Notes: generated by a model not told the origin, from the letters alone. A stretch of 64,000 bases of DNA from CAVVMA01 sp963830715 (GCA_963830715.1 CAWHNS010000024.1:434001-498000), one strand, 5' to 3'. Shown: positions 35,444 through 45,666, numbered from the stretch's first letter. Numbers and translations are program-made.

Positions 35444-37660
35444 TCACAGTGAAGACGGCAGCTTGTCGAACAAGCTGCGCAAAGACGGATCATAACCCTT
35501 CCAGCGAGCGACTGATCCCCGGTAAACAGGTTCGCGGACCTGGACCAGGCTCGCAGTGCGAACCGGACGAGGGCTCTCGTGGAACTTGAGGCATGCGTCC
35601 TCCCAGTCGAGGCCGAGCCAGTCGAGAATCCGGCGCGCAACCAGCTCCAAATTCTCGACGATCTCCTCGTATTGGACCTCCAACATCCGGTTTGGAAGGA
35701 CTCGCCGCCAATGATCAGTGATGCGGACGTACTCGTATATGCGCTCCGCGATATGTTCCTGCTTCGAGGCCCAGCGGATGGAGCGGAAATTTGTCAGCCA
35801 ACAGGAAACCGCGACGTCGCGAAGGTCGCGCCGGCAATGGATAATCCTGGCGTTCGGAAACAAGAGGTGCAGAAGGCCGACGTAAAGGTAATTCTCCGGC
35901 ATCTTGTCCGTGATCCGGGTTTTCCCATGACCCAAACGGGACAACTCGCCCAAGTAGCGCGAGGCCAGTTCGCCCGCGCTCTTCTCGTCGAGATGACGGA
36001 TGCAGTCGAAAGGCGTTCCGCTGATGCCGCAGACGGTGGGCAGCGACTCGAAGCATTCCCTTGCATGCTTCAGCTCGCCGGCAGCCTCAACCCTGGAATG
36101 GCTCGCCAGGATTTGCTCGACGAGAGTCGTCCCCGAGCGCGGCAAGCCTACTATGAACACCGGGAGCTCGCTGCCAACGCCTAGTCCGCGCGCGCGCTCG
36201 AAGAGCTCTGGCGTGAACGTCGTGCGAACCAGCTCGACGAAGGCGCGATGCTCATCGGGATCGTACTCCTGGCCTCGGCGTTTCCATCGTTCCGCTTGAA
36301 GCACGTTGCCTTTCTCGGCATGTTCGGCGGCCTCCGCGAAACGTCCCCGCGCATCGAGCGCCTGCGCAAGTCCGAAATGCAGCGCCGGCATCCGGCTTTC
36401 TCGCGCGGCGGCACTTGCGAGTCGGCGCATCGATTCGAGATCTTCGTCTGGCAGACGGCGGCGCAAGAGCGCCGCGAGCAGGGCGAATGCGCCGCCATTC
36501 TCTGGGTCGCAGCGGATCGCATCCCGCAACATTTGCTCCTCTTCATCGAAGCGTCCGAGTTCCGCGCATACCAAGGCATGTCCTGTGTACGCCGGCGAGA
36601 GGTCGGGATTCGTCTCGATCGCCTTCCGATAGTGGGCGAGCGCGCGCTCGTAGTGGCCTTCCTCGCGAAGGATTCTTCCCAGCCCGGCGTGAGCCTCGGC
36701 GCACGCTGGACCGTGCGTAAGAGCCTCTTCGTACGCCTTGCGCGCATCTGCAAAGCGCTCGAGTTCTTCGAGGCAACTCGCGAAATTCCAGTGCGTGCGA
36801 GGCGAGGAGCGATCCGCCTGGAGTGCCTCCTGATACCACGAGAGCGCTTCGTCCAAGTAGCCCTCCTCCTGGAGCGCCTGCGCCATGTTGCACAGGATCA
36901 ACGCGTTGCGTGGGTCGAGGCGAAGAGCTTGGGCATAAGACTGCTTCGCGTCTTCAAGTCTGCCCACTTCCCTCAAGGCGTTTCCAAGGTTGTTGTGCGC
37001 ATGCGGAAGGTGCGGCTGTAACGCAACTGCACGTCGACAATGTTCGAGAGCGGAAGACCGTTGGTGGATCTCGAGCAATAGCTGGCCCAGGTTTGAATGG
37101 GCTTCGCCGCAAGCAGGGTCCGCCTCTACCGCGTGCCGAAAGGCGCTCAGAGCGGCGTCTCGATCACCGAGCAGACGCAGGGCGTTACCAAGGTTGTTGT
37201 GCGCGATAGCAAAGCCGGGGCTGACTCGTACCGCCTCTGCAAGGACGTCCCGCGCCGCGCTGTTCTTTCCTTGATCCAGAAGAGCGACCCCCAGGTTGTT
37301 CAGCGCGTGGATGTGTCTTGGATCCGTCCGTAGAGCACCCCGGCAGGCGTCGGTGGCCCGCTCCAGGTCTCCGAGCTGCCTGTAGGCCTCGCCCAGATGG
37401 GCATAAAAGTCGGCGTTACCCGCGATCGCGATCGCCCGCAGGATCCGCTCGACCGCGAGCCCGGGATTCCCCGTTTGCATGGCGAGGACGCCGGCAAGAT
37501 GAAGCGCGTCGGCATTGTCCGGCTGCTGCTCGATGACCTCCCGATAAAGCCGGTCTGCTTCGAGAAAGCGCCCCTGTTGCTGGTGCGCCAGCGCGTCTTT
37601 CAGGGCGTCCGCAATCCTGACTCTCACGGCAGGGATCCAAACCGCTCTTGTGGCTGCCAT
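35444..37660 (-). CDS. TPR-repeat sulfotransferase
   Basis: 738 residues. About 13 tetratricopeptide repeats run from residue 15 to 480 (for example AHNNLGNALRLLGDRDAALS). The last third is a sulfotransferase: VFIVGLPRSGTTLVEQILAS binds the 5'-phosphosulfate of PAPS and IIHCRRDLRDVAVSCWLTNF the 3'-phosphate; WKRYDPSL-like end fits. It probably sulfates a protein or glycan held by the repeats. It stands alone on the minus strand, converging with the beta-helix gene 130 bases away. Confidence 0.88.
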   Translation of the reverse strand: MAATRAVWIPAVRVRIADALKDALAHQQQGRFLEADRLYREVIEQQPDNADALHLAGVLAMQTGNPGLAVERILRAIAIAGNADFYAHLGEAYRQLGDLERATDACRGALRTDPRHIHALNNLGVALLDQGKNSAARDVLAEAVRVSPGFAIAHNNLGNALRLLGDRDAALSAFRHAVEADPACGEAHSNLGQLLLEIHQRSSALEHCRRAVALQPHLPHAHNNLGNALREVGRLEDAKQSYAQALRLDPRNALILCNMAQALQEEGYLDEALSWYQEALQADRSSPRTHWNFASCLEELERFADARKAYEEALTHGPACAEAHAGLGRILREEGHYERALAHYRKAIETNPDLSPAYTGHALVCAELGRFDEEEQMLRDAIRCDPENGGAFALLAALLRRRLPDEDLESMRRLASAAARESRMPALHFGLAQALDARGRFAEAAEHAEKGNVLQAERWKRRGQEYDPDEHRAFVELVRTTFTPELFERARGLGVGSELPVFIVGLPRSGTTLVEQILASHSRVEAAGELKHARECFESLPTVCGISGTPFDCIRHLDEKSAGELASRYLGELSRLGHGKTRITDKMPENYLYVGLLHLLFPNARIIHCRRDLRDVAVSCWLTNFRSIRWASKQEHIAERIYEYVRITDHWRRVLPNRMLEVQYEEIVENLELVARRILDWLGLDWEDACLKFHESPRPVRTASLVQVREPVYRGSVARWKGYDPSLRSLFDKLPSSL

Positions 37661-38169
37661 GCGAGCCGACTGGTAGGGTCAGGCGCGCCCACTGAGAGCA
37701 TTCTGAACAAAGTGGGCATCATCTCTCGTGACCTCCGAGCACGGTCTGCGCGCTACCGAGCCGGGATCATTGGCTGTAGCTACCTAAAACCGACAAAGGC
37801 GATTATTTTCCGATTACAACAACCGCGCATAATCATAGCATCAACGACAATCATCAGGATGCCCAGGCCAAACGAGGTTTTCGGCAGCGACATGTATCTT
37901 CTCCAGGGCTGGACATAGATTTTACGAACGGGGCTTGAACGGCGACGTTCGCCCAGGAAGCGACGCCATGACACGGCTCCCGTGCCGTACACGAACACGA
38001 TGGGGTCTTCTAACTTTGTCTGGACCGGCGGTCGAGATTTAAGCCTCGATCGCCGCCGCGACCAGCGACTTCGTCTTCCTGACGATCGCGGTGTCGATCT
38101 TCCTGTTCGGGGAAGAACGCTGAGGGCGAATGTGATCGCTGATCAGGGCCATGTTTCCACGACACGGTG
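37661..38169. other. Intergenic stretch, no gene supported
   Basis: About 500 bases. One minus-strand frame (MSLPKTSFGLGILMIVVDAM) looks like a short hydrophobic peptide but has no clear ribosome site. I see no RNA gene, long repeat or mobile end. Confidence 0.35.
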
Positions 38170-39078
38170 CTACGGAGTATGCAGTCCTCCGTTGACCGAC
38201 AGCTCGATGGCGGGCGCAGCGCTGGCGCCGCCTTTGGCCAAGCTCGGGCCATAGGAGACATTGAACGCAAGCTCACCGGCATACGAACTGAACTTACCCG
38301 TGCCCGAGATCATGGTTCCGGCTCCGGAGACCCCGAGCGTATCCTTGCTGGCGACCGTGCTGGCTTGCTTGCCGCTTCCTGCGCCGTTGAACGTGAACAC
38401 CAGGTTGTGACCGGTCGTGGCGTTCGTGATGACGGCGTAACCGCTGAAGTACTTTAGGCCCGTGCCGGTTTGACACACCGGGGTGCCCCCGCAATCCGCA
38501 TCGGAGGTGCACTGGTTCATTGGGAGATTGCTTCCAACGTCCTCGCAAAGCAACCCCGAGGTCGTACACGCGAAACAACCTGTGCACTGGCTATCCGTGT
38601 TGCACGTAAAGTTGGGGACAGCGATCGCGATGAAAGCGTTGGTGCAACTCCCATCCACGCAGGTCCCCTTGCTACAAGTCGAACCGCAATCGTTACTGTT
38701 GATACAGGAGTTGTTGATGTTGGAACCGCTCGAACACACGCCGAGCCCCCTGACCGTTGGCTCCTCCAGAAGCTCGAGATGGACCGTGTACGAGCCGGCC
38801 TCAATGCTACTGAGGCCGCTGGGGCTGCTGGCGAGGTTTTGCTGAACCAGTGGAGCATTGGCGGTTCTGCATGTGCATGGACTCGGGCTCACAGCCGAGC
38901 AATAAGTCTGGTCGGTGTGCGCACAATTCCCAGCCGTCATGCTCAAGGTCCCGAAGGCGGCGGAGCCGTTGACGAAGATTGTGGCTGCGGGGGTCGGCTC
39001 CGCTGACATCACGAAGCCGGCCGCGAATATCACGACCACCATCATCGCCACACGCTGGCGGATAAACCGTTGGGCCAT
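38170..39078 (-). CDS. Exported cysteine-rich protein of unknown function
   Basis: 302 residues from the ATG at 39078, behind gggaggaccgatc. Signal peptide MMVVVIFAAGFVMSAEPTPA then A. The middle carries over 20 cysteines in short EGF-like or furin-like spacing (CSSGSNINNSCINSNDCGST, CNTDSQCTGCFACTTSG, CTSDADCGGTPVC). The ends are beta-rich. A disulfide-rich extracellular protein; such Cys-repeat stretches are common in Myxococcota and Deltaproteobacteria. No function assigned. Confidence 0.7.
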   Translation of the reverse strand: MAQRFIRQRVAMMVVVIFAAGFVMSAEPTPAATIFVNGSAAFGTLSMTAGNCAHTDQTYCSAVSPSPCTCRTANAPLVQQNLASSPSGLSSIEAGSYTVHLELLEEPTVRGLGVCSSGSNINNSCINSNDCGSTCSKGTCVDGSCTNAFIAIAVPNFTCNTDSQCTGCFACTTSGLLCEDVGSNLPMNQCTSDADCGGTPVCQTGTGLKYFSGYAVITNATTGHNLVFTFNGAGSGKQASTVASKDTLGVSGAGTMISGTGKFSSYAGELAFNVSYGPSLAKGGASAAPAIELSVNGGLHTP

Positions 39079-39356
39079 GATCGGTCCTCCCTCGAATGCA
39101 AAGGTAGCAGCAGTACCCGGACTTTCCATCTTGAACCGGGATTTCCGTCTTAACTCTCCGATTCCAACTCGCCGTATAGACCAAACAGCCTCCCCCGGCA
39201 AGGTTTAGCCCGGTTTTGGTCCACGGTGCTTCCAGCGGCGCCGGGAAGGGATCGGTTTCGCATCTGATGGGCACGCAACGCCGGTAATTGAATCGGCGCC
39301 AGGTTTTGAGCCACGCAGTTCGAATCGCTCCCTCTCCACCGATAAGATGCATCCCT

Positions 39357-40040
39357 ATGGGCGTCACTTCGGTAAAGAGGGCCTTCGATCAAGCCGCGCG
39401 AGACTACGATCGCACGCGCCGCAAGCTGATCCCGTGCTTCGACGAGTTCTATCGCGCCGCGATCGATTCGTTGCCGTTTGACCGCAACGACCGGATTCGC
39501 CTGCTCGATCTGGGCGCCGGGACCGGCCTGATGTCATTCTTCCTCGGCTCGTCGTTTCAGCACGCGGCCGTCACACTGGTTGACGTCTCGCAGGAGATGC
39601 TCGCGCAGGCGCGGGAGCGCCTGGAGATTGGCGGCGAACGCTTCCGTTTCGTCGAAGCCGACTTCGCCGAACAGCCGATAGAAGAGCACTACGATGCGAT
39701 CGTCTCGGTGCTGTCGATTCATCATCTAGCCGACGCGCACAAGCGGGAGCTGTTCGCCAAGGTCTTCGACGCCCTCGAGCCCGGAGGCGTTTTCGTCAAC
39801 GCCGACCAGGTTCGCGGCGAGACCGAAGCGATCGAGCAGCGCAATCGTGAGCTATGGCTGAGCCGCGCGCGCGAGTTGGGCGCCGCGGAGCGCGATTTAG
39901 GTGGCGCGCTGGATCGAATGAAGCTCGATCGTGCGGCGACGCTCGAGGCCCAACTCGCATGGCTGCGCGATCAAGGCTTTACGGAAGTCGCCTGCGTATA
40001 CCGCAACCTGATTTTCGCGGTCTATTCCGCCCGCAAATGA
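39357..40040 (+). CDS. Class I SAM-dependent methyltransferase
   Basis: 227 residues from the ATG at 39357. Motif I IRLLDLGAGTGLMSFFLGSS, motif II TLVDVSQEMLAQARERL, motif III YDAIVSVLSIHHLAD, then LEPGGVFVNADQV. The region GETEAIEQRNRELWLSRARE resembles tRNA-cmo5U or trans-aconitate-type methyltransferases. Substrate unknown. It stands alone after the Cys-rich exported gene, which is divergent. Confidence 0.82.
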   Translation: MGVTSVKRAFDQAARDYDRTRRKLIPCFDEFYRAAIDSLPFDRNDRIRLLDLGAGTGLMSFFLGSSFQHAAVTLVDVSQEMLAQARERLEIGGERFRFVEADFAEQPIEEHYDAIVSVLSIHHLADAHKRELFAKVFDALEPGGVFVNADQVRGETEAIEQRNRELWLSRARELGAAERDLGGALDRMKLDRAATLEAQLAWLRDQGFTEVACVYRNLIFAVYSARK

Positions 40041-40344
40041 GCCTGCCTGCCGTCGAAATCAGCCGGGATTTGGGATTTGCCGGGATGAACTGGGATCGCA
40101 ACCACTTTTCTTAGAGGCACCGATCGACGCTTGCTCCGCGTTCGTCAGGTTTGGTCGGGACGTCATCCGGCCGGGCGATCACTCCCCGGCATCCGGCTCG
40201 CTACAGCCCCCAGAATAAAGACGAGGCCGGAAGGATCCCGCCCCGTTGGCGGACCCAGCAAAAGGGAAAAAAGCCGCCGAAGCGGGGACGGTCCCCGCTG
40301 AGAACGAGAAGCGGCAATAGGGAGGCATTCACAAATTGTCCGCG
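40041..40344. other. Intergenic stretch with a perfect palindrome
   Basis: No gene. At 40281-40299 agcggggacggtccccgct is a perfect 9-base inverted repeat around one base, between two convergent genes. It may end transcription from both sides or be a dispersed REP-type repeat. Confidence 0.45.
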
Positions 40345-41343
40345 TCATCCGCGCAGGCCGTCAAGGCATCCGGCGCGCTTGAGGAGCGTGTCAATCGGAC
40401 CCTTGTCGGCGATCTGGGCGTACTTTTGGCGCAGCGCCGCCAACGAGCGGGCGTGATACTTCTGCGGCTTCTGGGTCCAATTGAGACCAGCCAGTTCGAG
40501 GGTGAACTCTTCGCTGCCCTTGGCGATCGCCGCGGAATTGGCCAGCGTCCACGGCATGAACAACCTTCCAACCTGCTCTTGTAACAGCGGCATCAGCGTG
40601 GGCTCGAGACTCGGCCAGGGCTCGAAGTCGCCGTCGGCGCGCGGGAAGAGCATCCGATGCACCCATGCGAGCACATTCGGCGCACGTCCTTCGATTAACG
40701 CGCCCGGAGTGGGATCGGTCCAGGCCTCATAGATCTGCCCCCACATCCCAAAGTCGGCGAACGCCGGACGCCCTCCAAAGAGATACGCGCGGGCGGCGAG
40801 ATGAGTTTCGAGCATCGCGATCGTCTCGCGGAAGGATTTTTCGATCCGCGGCGCGTTCTCGGCATTAGAACCCACGAACCACACGCGATCTACCATCCGT
40901 TGCCGTACCTGCGTGGTCGCTGCCGCGAGCAAACTCTCGTCCGCCGCGGGCATCATCGCGCTCGCGATCCGTCCGGCCGAGGCGATCTGATCCACCTCAC
41001 GCGCCCAGCGGTAGTGGAACATCCATTTGTTGCCCCACTCGTCGCCGAACTCCTCTAGCAGGGCCGAAACGAAGGCCGCGACCGGGTCGGGGGGATGAAT
41101 CGACGGTTGCGGATGCGACGACTCGATTCGCTCAATGATCGGGGTGGAGTCCTGGATCCCCTCACCTTGCGGCGTGACCACCAGCGGGATCAGCGGGATT
41201 TTCGCGTACTTCTGGTACTCCGCCTGGCTGTCGGCGTTGCGCAAGATCCACTGATGCGGAATTTCCTTGTAGCGAAAGTAGGAGCGGACCTTCACCGAAT
41301 AGGGCGACATCTCGATTCCGAAGATGCGATAGAGCTGAGTCAT
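40345..41343 (-). CDS. Glutathione S-transferase-family protein
   Basis: 332 residues. The thioredoxin-fold N-terminus reads YRIFGIEMSPYSVKVRSYFR, with SPYSxK at the thiol-contacting site, and QDSTPIIERIESSHPQPSIH is the conserved ES(T/S) loop. The C-terminal helical domain has AYLFGGRPAFADFGMWGQIY. It is longer than usual (about 220) by a C-terminal extension of 80 residues. Conjugation or isomerisation in xenobiotic catabolism is likely; substrate unknown. Confidence 0.82.
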   Translation of the reverse strand: MTQLYRIFGIEMSPYSVKVRSYFRYKEIPHQWILRNADSQAEYQKYAKIPLIPLVVTPQGEGIQDSTPIIERIESSHPQPSIHPPDPVAAFVSALLEEFGDEWGNKWMFHYRWAREVDQIASAGRIASAMMPAADESLLAAATTQVRQRMVDRVWFVGSNAENAPRIEKSFRETIAMLETHLAARAYLFGGRPAFADFGMWGQIYEAWTDPTPGALIEGRAPNVLAWVHRMLFPRADGDFEPWPSLEPTLMPLLQEQVGRLFMPWTLANSAAIAKGSEEFTLELAGLNWTQKPQKYHARSLAALRQKYAQIADKGPIDTLLKRAGCLDGLRG

Positions 41344-41454
41344 GGTTCAGTCCTGAACGAGCAGCGGGGAATATGTGCGCAGGCTCACACACCGCCACGC
41401 ATTTGGTCAACCCCAATTTCCATTGCCGGGTTGAAGCGTGCGCAGGGTCACGCG

Positions 41455-41640
41455 ACGCCCATGTGTTCACGTCGCTACGCGGCGGCCCAATGAAGCGGCG
41501 CACCGTGCGTCACGTCGTCGCGCAGGCCGCCAAGGCGGCCGGCATCGACTTTCCGGTCCACCCCCCACATGCTAGGCCACGGCACGGGCTTTTATTTGAC
41601 TAACGCCGGTCAGCGCAGGACATCGTCGGCAATGCCACAG
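41455..41640 (+). pseudogene. Tyrosine recombinase remnant
   Basis: HVFTSLRGGPMKRRTVRHVV, AQAAKAAGIDFPVHP, then one frame away MLRHGTGFYLTNAG. This is the HxLRH box region of a XerC/FimB-type integrase with nothing before or after. A dead fragment of a second mobile element. Confidence 0.6.
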
Positions 41641-41692
41641 GTGAAATTAGCGATCGTAAGAGTGGCCAGTACTGCTATCATTCTTCGCGAAA

Positions 41693-42475
41693 GTGAATGT
41701 ACAGACCCATAGATCGAATCCGGAAATTTTGAATCGGCGGTCGCTGGCCCGCGATCATCGGCGCCTCGCGTCGTTGCTGCGCTCGGGGATTTCCGTGTTG
41801 GACGTTGGCTGTGGCACCGGCGCGATCACAGCCGGCATCGCCGTCGCGGTAGCTCCGCATGGCCGAGCGGTCGGCCTCGAACGCGACCCGGTCCTGCTCA
41901 GCATCGCCCGCGAGCGGCATCGGAACGTTCCGGGCCTTTCGTTCCGAGCGGACGATGTGCTCACGATGCAGGTCGAAGCGGAGTTCGATATCGTGACGGC
42001 CGCGCGCACGTTGCAATGGATCGGTGATCCCGGCCTGGCGCTTCGGCAGATGAAGACAGCGGTGAAGCCTGGAGGGCTGGTTGTCGCGCTGGATTACAGC
42101 CACGCCCGTCTGATTTGGGAGCCCGCGCCACCGTTCTCAGTGCGACGCTTCTATGCGGCCTTCCTCGCGTGGCGCTCTGCCAATGGATGGGACAATCTGA
42201 TCGCGGACCGGCTGCCTGAGCTCTTCGCAGCTGTGGGTCTTGAACAAATTGTCGTGCAAGTTGAAGACGAGACAGCCTCCCGCGGCGAGCCGGGGTTCGA
42301 CGAGGCACTGGCGACTTGGCACCACGTGATAAGAGACACCGGGCCTCTGATGGCAGCCGGCAACTTCCTATCGCAAGCTCAGTGCGCGGACGCTTTGGAC
42401 GGCTATGCACGATGGCGTCGCAACGACGCGCAACGGCAAGTGATGTTTCTGCGAGCCGTTGAGGGCCGGTCTTAG
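41693..42475 (+). CDS. Class I SAM-dependent methyltransferase
   Basis: 260 residues from a GTG at 41693. Motif I VLDVGCGTGAITAGIAVAVA, then VGLERDPVLLSIARERH, FDIVTAARTLQWIGDP and MKTAVKPGGLVVALDY. The YSHARLIWEPAPP segment and long C-terminal part are typical of broad-specificity bacterial small-molecule methyltransferases. No adjacent pathway gene helps to name the substrate. Confidence 0.8.
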   Translation: MNVQTHRSNPEILNRRSLARDHRRLASLLRSGISVLDVGCGTGAITAGIAVAVAPHGRAVGLERDPVLLSIARERHRNVPGLSFRADDVLTMQVEAEFDIVTAARTLQWIGDPGLALRQMKTAVKPGGLVVALDYSHARLIWEPAPPFSVRRFYAAFLAWRSANGWDNLIADRLPELFAAVGLEQIVVQVEDETASRGEPGFDEALATWHHVIRDTGPLMAAGNFLSQAQCADALDGYARWRRNDAQRQVMFLRAVEGRS

Positions 42476-43138
42476 CGATCTCGGCCGACCAAATCTCCGG
42501 CGTTTGGCCGCGCGAGCAGAAACAAGAAGCGAGTATTGTTCTGCGCGGCCAAGAGGGGAAGACCTCATCGAGTCTTCTCTGGGCGAGAAATGTGGGCACT
42601 CGCTGGACAGTTGCGGTTGAAAACGTGCGGATTCGCGACGGATTCCGCAGCGCACTGGTCTGTATCTCCGGTGCAGCCGTGGCCATCCAGCGGATCACGA
42701 GCAGCGGGGACCGACGCTTTGCCTCCGCTCTCTCCGTTTCGGGCGATTGTGGGCCCTTCCCGGCGGTCGGCGTCCAAGATCGCGGCACGGGGAGCTTTCC
42801 CTGTCGGATTTGAGGCGCGTGGTCGAAAGCCCTTAAGTTTGGTCGAAAACTTGCCGGGGCAACGGAATTCGAGTCTCGACGGCCCGAGTAGCGGCTCTCG
42901 CGCTTGACGCTCAACAACGGCACGCCCGCGGGACCGAAGAATGAGTAAGGGGCGTTCGTCTCCCTAACAGATTTCGTACATCAGCGTGAAACCACTTTGC
43001 TCACTGGTTTAGCCGCGAGACATTGTCGAATATAGACTAAAAACCTGATCCAGCGATGCGCCCGATTTTGCAATTACCTAATGCGTCACTCTCGCGACAC
43101 CGTGGCCGGCGGGCTGGCGATCTGGCGGAGAGATTCGC
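42476..43138. other. Gene-free stretch
   Basis: About 660 bases. Long open frames exist on the minus strand but they are low-complexity Arg/Ser/Pro translations of GC-rich DNA with no motif, start signal or family likeness. No RNA gene or repeat recognised. Confidence 0.4.
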
Positions 43139-43657
43139 TCAGAGCACCGGGGTTGGCTCGATCTCGACCCTGGTCGATTCCAGGAAGCGGCTCAGCATGT
43201 TGAAGTAGGCGCAGCACAGGATGAGCTCCGTCGCCTGGCGCACGCCGTAGCGCTCCATTATCTGTTGGAGCGCCTCGTCGCTCAGCCGCACGTCGCGGCT
43301 GATCTCATCGGCCACCCGGCATAGTAAATTGCCTTCCTCGCCCAGCTCAGTGACCGGGCCGTCGATTTCGATTTTCGCGATCTCATCGCCGGTCAGACCG
43401 ACTCGCTTGGCGACCGCGACGTGCTGCGTCCATTCGTACTTCGATCGCGTCACGTGCGCGACGCGCAGCACGGCGATCTCTCGCTTGCGGTGGTCGAATT
43501 CGCTGCGGAACAGGAGCGAGGTTGCAAACTCGACCAGCGACTTGAGGCTGGCCGGCGCGTTCGCCATCATCCTGAACACGTTAAGCGGCGGCAGCGGCTT
43601 GAGCGTCTCGAGGACCTCCGGCGACAGTTGCGAATCGTCGGGCAGCGGAACTTTCAC
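43139..43657 (-). CDS. Carboxymuconolactone decarboxylase / AhpD-like protein
   Basis: 172 residues: FDHRKREIAVLRVAHVTRSK, YEWTQHVAVAKRVGLTGDEI, the ExxxH motif of the AhpD-like fold in the variant that lacks the CxxC pair. The C-terminal half FNMLSRFLESTRVEIEPTP is normal. Members are decarboxylases or peroxide-linked enzymes. It leads a short minus-strand pair with the membrane protein 24 bases away. Confidence 0.8.
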   Translation of the reverse strand: MKVPLPDDSQLSPEVLETLKPLPPLNVFRMMANAPASLKSLVEFATSLLFRSEFDHRKREIAVLRVAHVTRSKYEWTQHVAVAKRVGLTGDEIAKIEIDGPVTELGEEGNLLCRVADEISRDVRLSDEALQQIMERYGVRQATELILCCAYFNMLSRFLESTRVEIEPTPVL

Positions 43658-43681
43658 TGCATCGTTCTCCTTACTGAAAAC

Positions 43682-44152
43682 TCAATCCGGTGTGACCGGG
43701 CGAGGCTTATCGGGTACTGTTCCGGCCGATGGTCGAGTTCCTGACGGCTCGCGCCAAAGCAGCACGTAAAACAATATGGCCGCGCCGCTCACGCACAGTA
43801 CATTGATCGCGATCTCGACCGATACCTGTCCCCGCTCCAGCAGATAGACCCCGTTTTCGAGGTCGAAGGTGATATCCATCAGCGCCAGATACAGGAGCGC
43901 GCTGGCCGCCGCGAGCGCCATCGGATAGCCGATTCGCCATCCGCGCCGCAGCCCGACCGCGCCCAGCGCCGCGGCGCTGGCCATCCAAAGGTCAGCGGCG
44001 GGAAATGCCAGCTCGAAGCGCAACCCCAGGTCGGTCGGCGCAGGCGTCAGGTTTCCGGTGGCGAAAAACACGACCCAATACAGCGGCGTTACGATCGCCG
44101 CCATCCACAGCACCAGATACGCAATGACCGGACCCTGCCCGCTACGGTTCAT
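43682..44152 (-). CDS. Four-helix membrane protein of unknown function
   Basis: 156 residues with hydrophobic segments near 10-30, 48-66, 72-92 and 108-130 (for example AYLVLWMAAIVTPLYWVVFF and VEIAINVLCVSGAAILFYVL). The C-terminal tail is polar. No known family. It is upstream of and in line with the carboxymuconolactone decarboxylase-like gene. Confidence 0.6.
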   Translation of the reverse strand: MNRSGQGPVIAYLVLWMAAIVTPLYWVVFFATGNLTPAPTDLGLRFELAFPAADLWMASAAALGAVGLRRGWRIGYPMALAAASALLYLALMDITFDLENGVYLLERGQVSVEIAINVLCVSGAAILFYVLLWREPSGTRPSAGTVPDKPRPVTPD

Positions 44153-44391
44153 CGGCGCCTTCGACTGCGCGGCTCACGGCTTACCTTGGAACTCACCTTA
44201 ACAAATTTGATGGCGTTCAAGAGTTGGTCGTGATCTCACCAGGCGTAATCGCGATTATGTGCTAACTGCCTTGTCCCGGATGGATCGCAACGGGATTCCT
44301 CCATGGCGCGGGAATCCGGCAGCTTGCTGCTATCAGTCAGATCGGTCGACGCGATAAACTGTGGGCGACCCGCGCGACGAGCGGGTGAATC

Positions 44392-45525
44392 ATGCGCAAC
44401 GCAGCTTCGGTAGACGCTATCATCGTCGGCGGCGGCATCGCCGGTGCGTCGCTCGCCTACTTTCTCACCCAGCGCGGAATGACGGACGTGGTGCTGCTGG
44501 AGCGCGAACCGCAGCCGGGCTATCACGCGACCGGGCGCAGCGCTGCGTCGCTGGTAGAGTGGGATGCGAACACGACCCTGCAGCAACTCAAGGCGCAGAG
44601 CGCGCGCTTCTTCCGAAACCCCCCGTCGGGATTCTCGGAGGCGCGCCTGCTGGATCCGACGGGAATCCTCGTGCTGTTTCAGGAGCCGATGTGGACGGCC
44701 GCGCGCCAGGTCGCCTCGACACTGGCGGCGCGCGACATCGTAGCCAACCCGTTGTCGGTGTCCGAGGTCATCGAGCGCATCCCGGTGCTGGCGCCGGAGC
44801 GTTTCGACGGCGGGGTATGGCTACCCGAAGACGGGCGCATCGACGTGCACGGCCTCTTGTGGAGCTATCTGCGCCACGCCGCCGAGCATGGCGCGCAGCG
44901 ACGCTGGGGCGTCGAGGTGCAGCGCATCCTCGTTGAGCGTGGGCGCTGTTGCGGAGTCGTGACCAACGCTGGCGAGTTCCAGGCGCGATGGGTAGTAAAC
45001 GCCACCGGCGCGTGGGCAGGAAAGATCGGCGCGCTCGCAAGCGCCACTCCAATTCCGCTGACGCCGCATCGCCGTACCATCGTCACCTTCGACGCACCGG
45101 CGAGTCTCGACGTGCGCGCTTGGCCGCTGGTCCATAACGAATCGCACCATCTTTACTTCGCGCCCGAATCGGGCGGCTTGCTGGCAAGTCCGATGGATGA
45201 AGAGCCGATGGAGCCGTGCGATGCGCATCCGGAGGAGCTGATGGTTGCGGAGGCGATGGATCGGCTCGCCACCCTCGCGCCCCCGCTAGTGCCTAAGACG
45301 CTGCGACGCACCTGGGCCGGTCTGCGCACCTTCTCGCCCGACCGGGTGCATGTGGTCGGCGAAGATCCGCGTGTGCCGGGTTTCTTCTGGCTCGCCGGCC
45401 AAGGCGGGTGTGGCATCGAGACCAGCCCCGCCGTCGGCCAAATCGCCGCGGACCTGCTGGTGGACGGTCGCACGGACAACCCCGCCGCGGCGGCACTGGC
45501 CCCCGCACGGTTCTCCGTCCGATGA
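44392..45525 (+). CDS. FAD-dependent oxidoreductase (DAO family)
   Basis: 377 residues. The Rossmann FAD site is DAIIVGGGIAGASLAYFLTQ, with the ELEREPQPGYHATGRS-type second block (VVLLEREPQPGYHATGRSAA). The substrate domain has HGLLWSYLRHAAEHGAQ, VVNATGAWAGKIGAL, and near the end WLAGQGGCGIETSPAVGQI. D-amino-acid or glycine oxidase-like deaminating enzymes share this layout. Cytoplasmic, stands alone. Confidence 0.88.
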   Translation: MRNAASVDAIIVGGGIAGASLAYFLTQRGMTDVVLLEREPQPGYHATGRSAASLVEWDANTTLQQLKAQSARFFRNPPSGFSEARLLDPTGILVLFQEPMWTAARQVASTLAARDIVANPLSVSEVIERIPVLAPERFDGGVWLPEDGRIDVHGLLWSYLRHAAEHGAQRRWGVEVQRILVERGRCCGVVTNAGEFQARWVVNATGAWAGKIGALASATPIPLTPHRRTIVTFDAPASLDVRAWPLVHNESHHLYFAPESGGLLASPMDEEPMEPCDAHPEELMVAEAMDRLATLAPPLVPKTLRRTWAGLRTFSPDRVHVVGEDPRVPGFFWLAGQGGCGIETSPAVGQIAADLLVDGRTDNPAAAALAPARFSVR

Positions 45526-45666
45526 CCGGGAACTCAGGTCTGAGCGGACTACATCAATGACTGCCGTCGCACCTGAGTTTTCGGTGAGAATACCTATTCT
45601 CAGTCGGGTGCGAAGACTGTCTCACGTGGAGAACAACCCACCAAGACCAGGCGTTTTGCAAATGCG

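Noticed and set aside
41961..42923. Minus-strand frame of 320 codons
   Set aside because: It overlaps the clear methyltransferase gene and is composed of low-complexity Arg/Ser/Pro, typical of antisense in GC-rich DNA.
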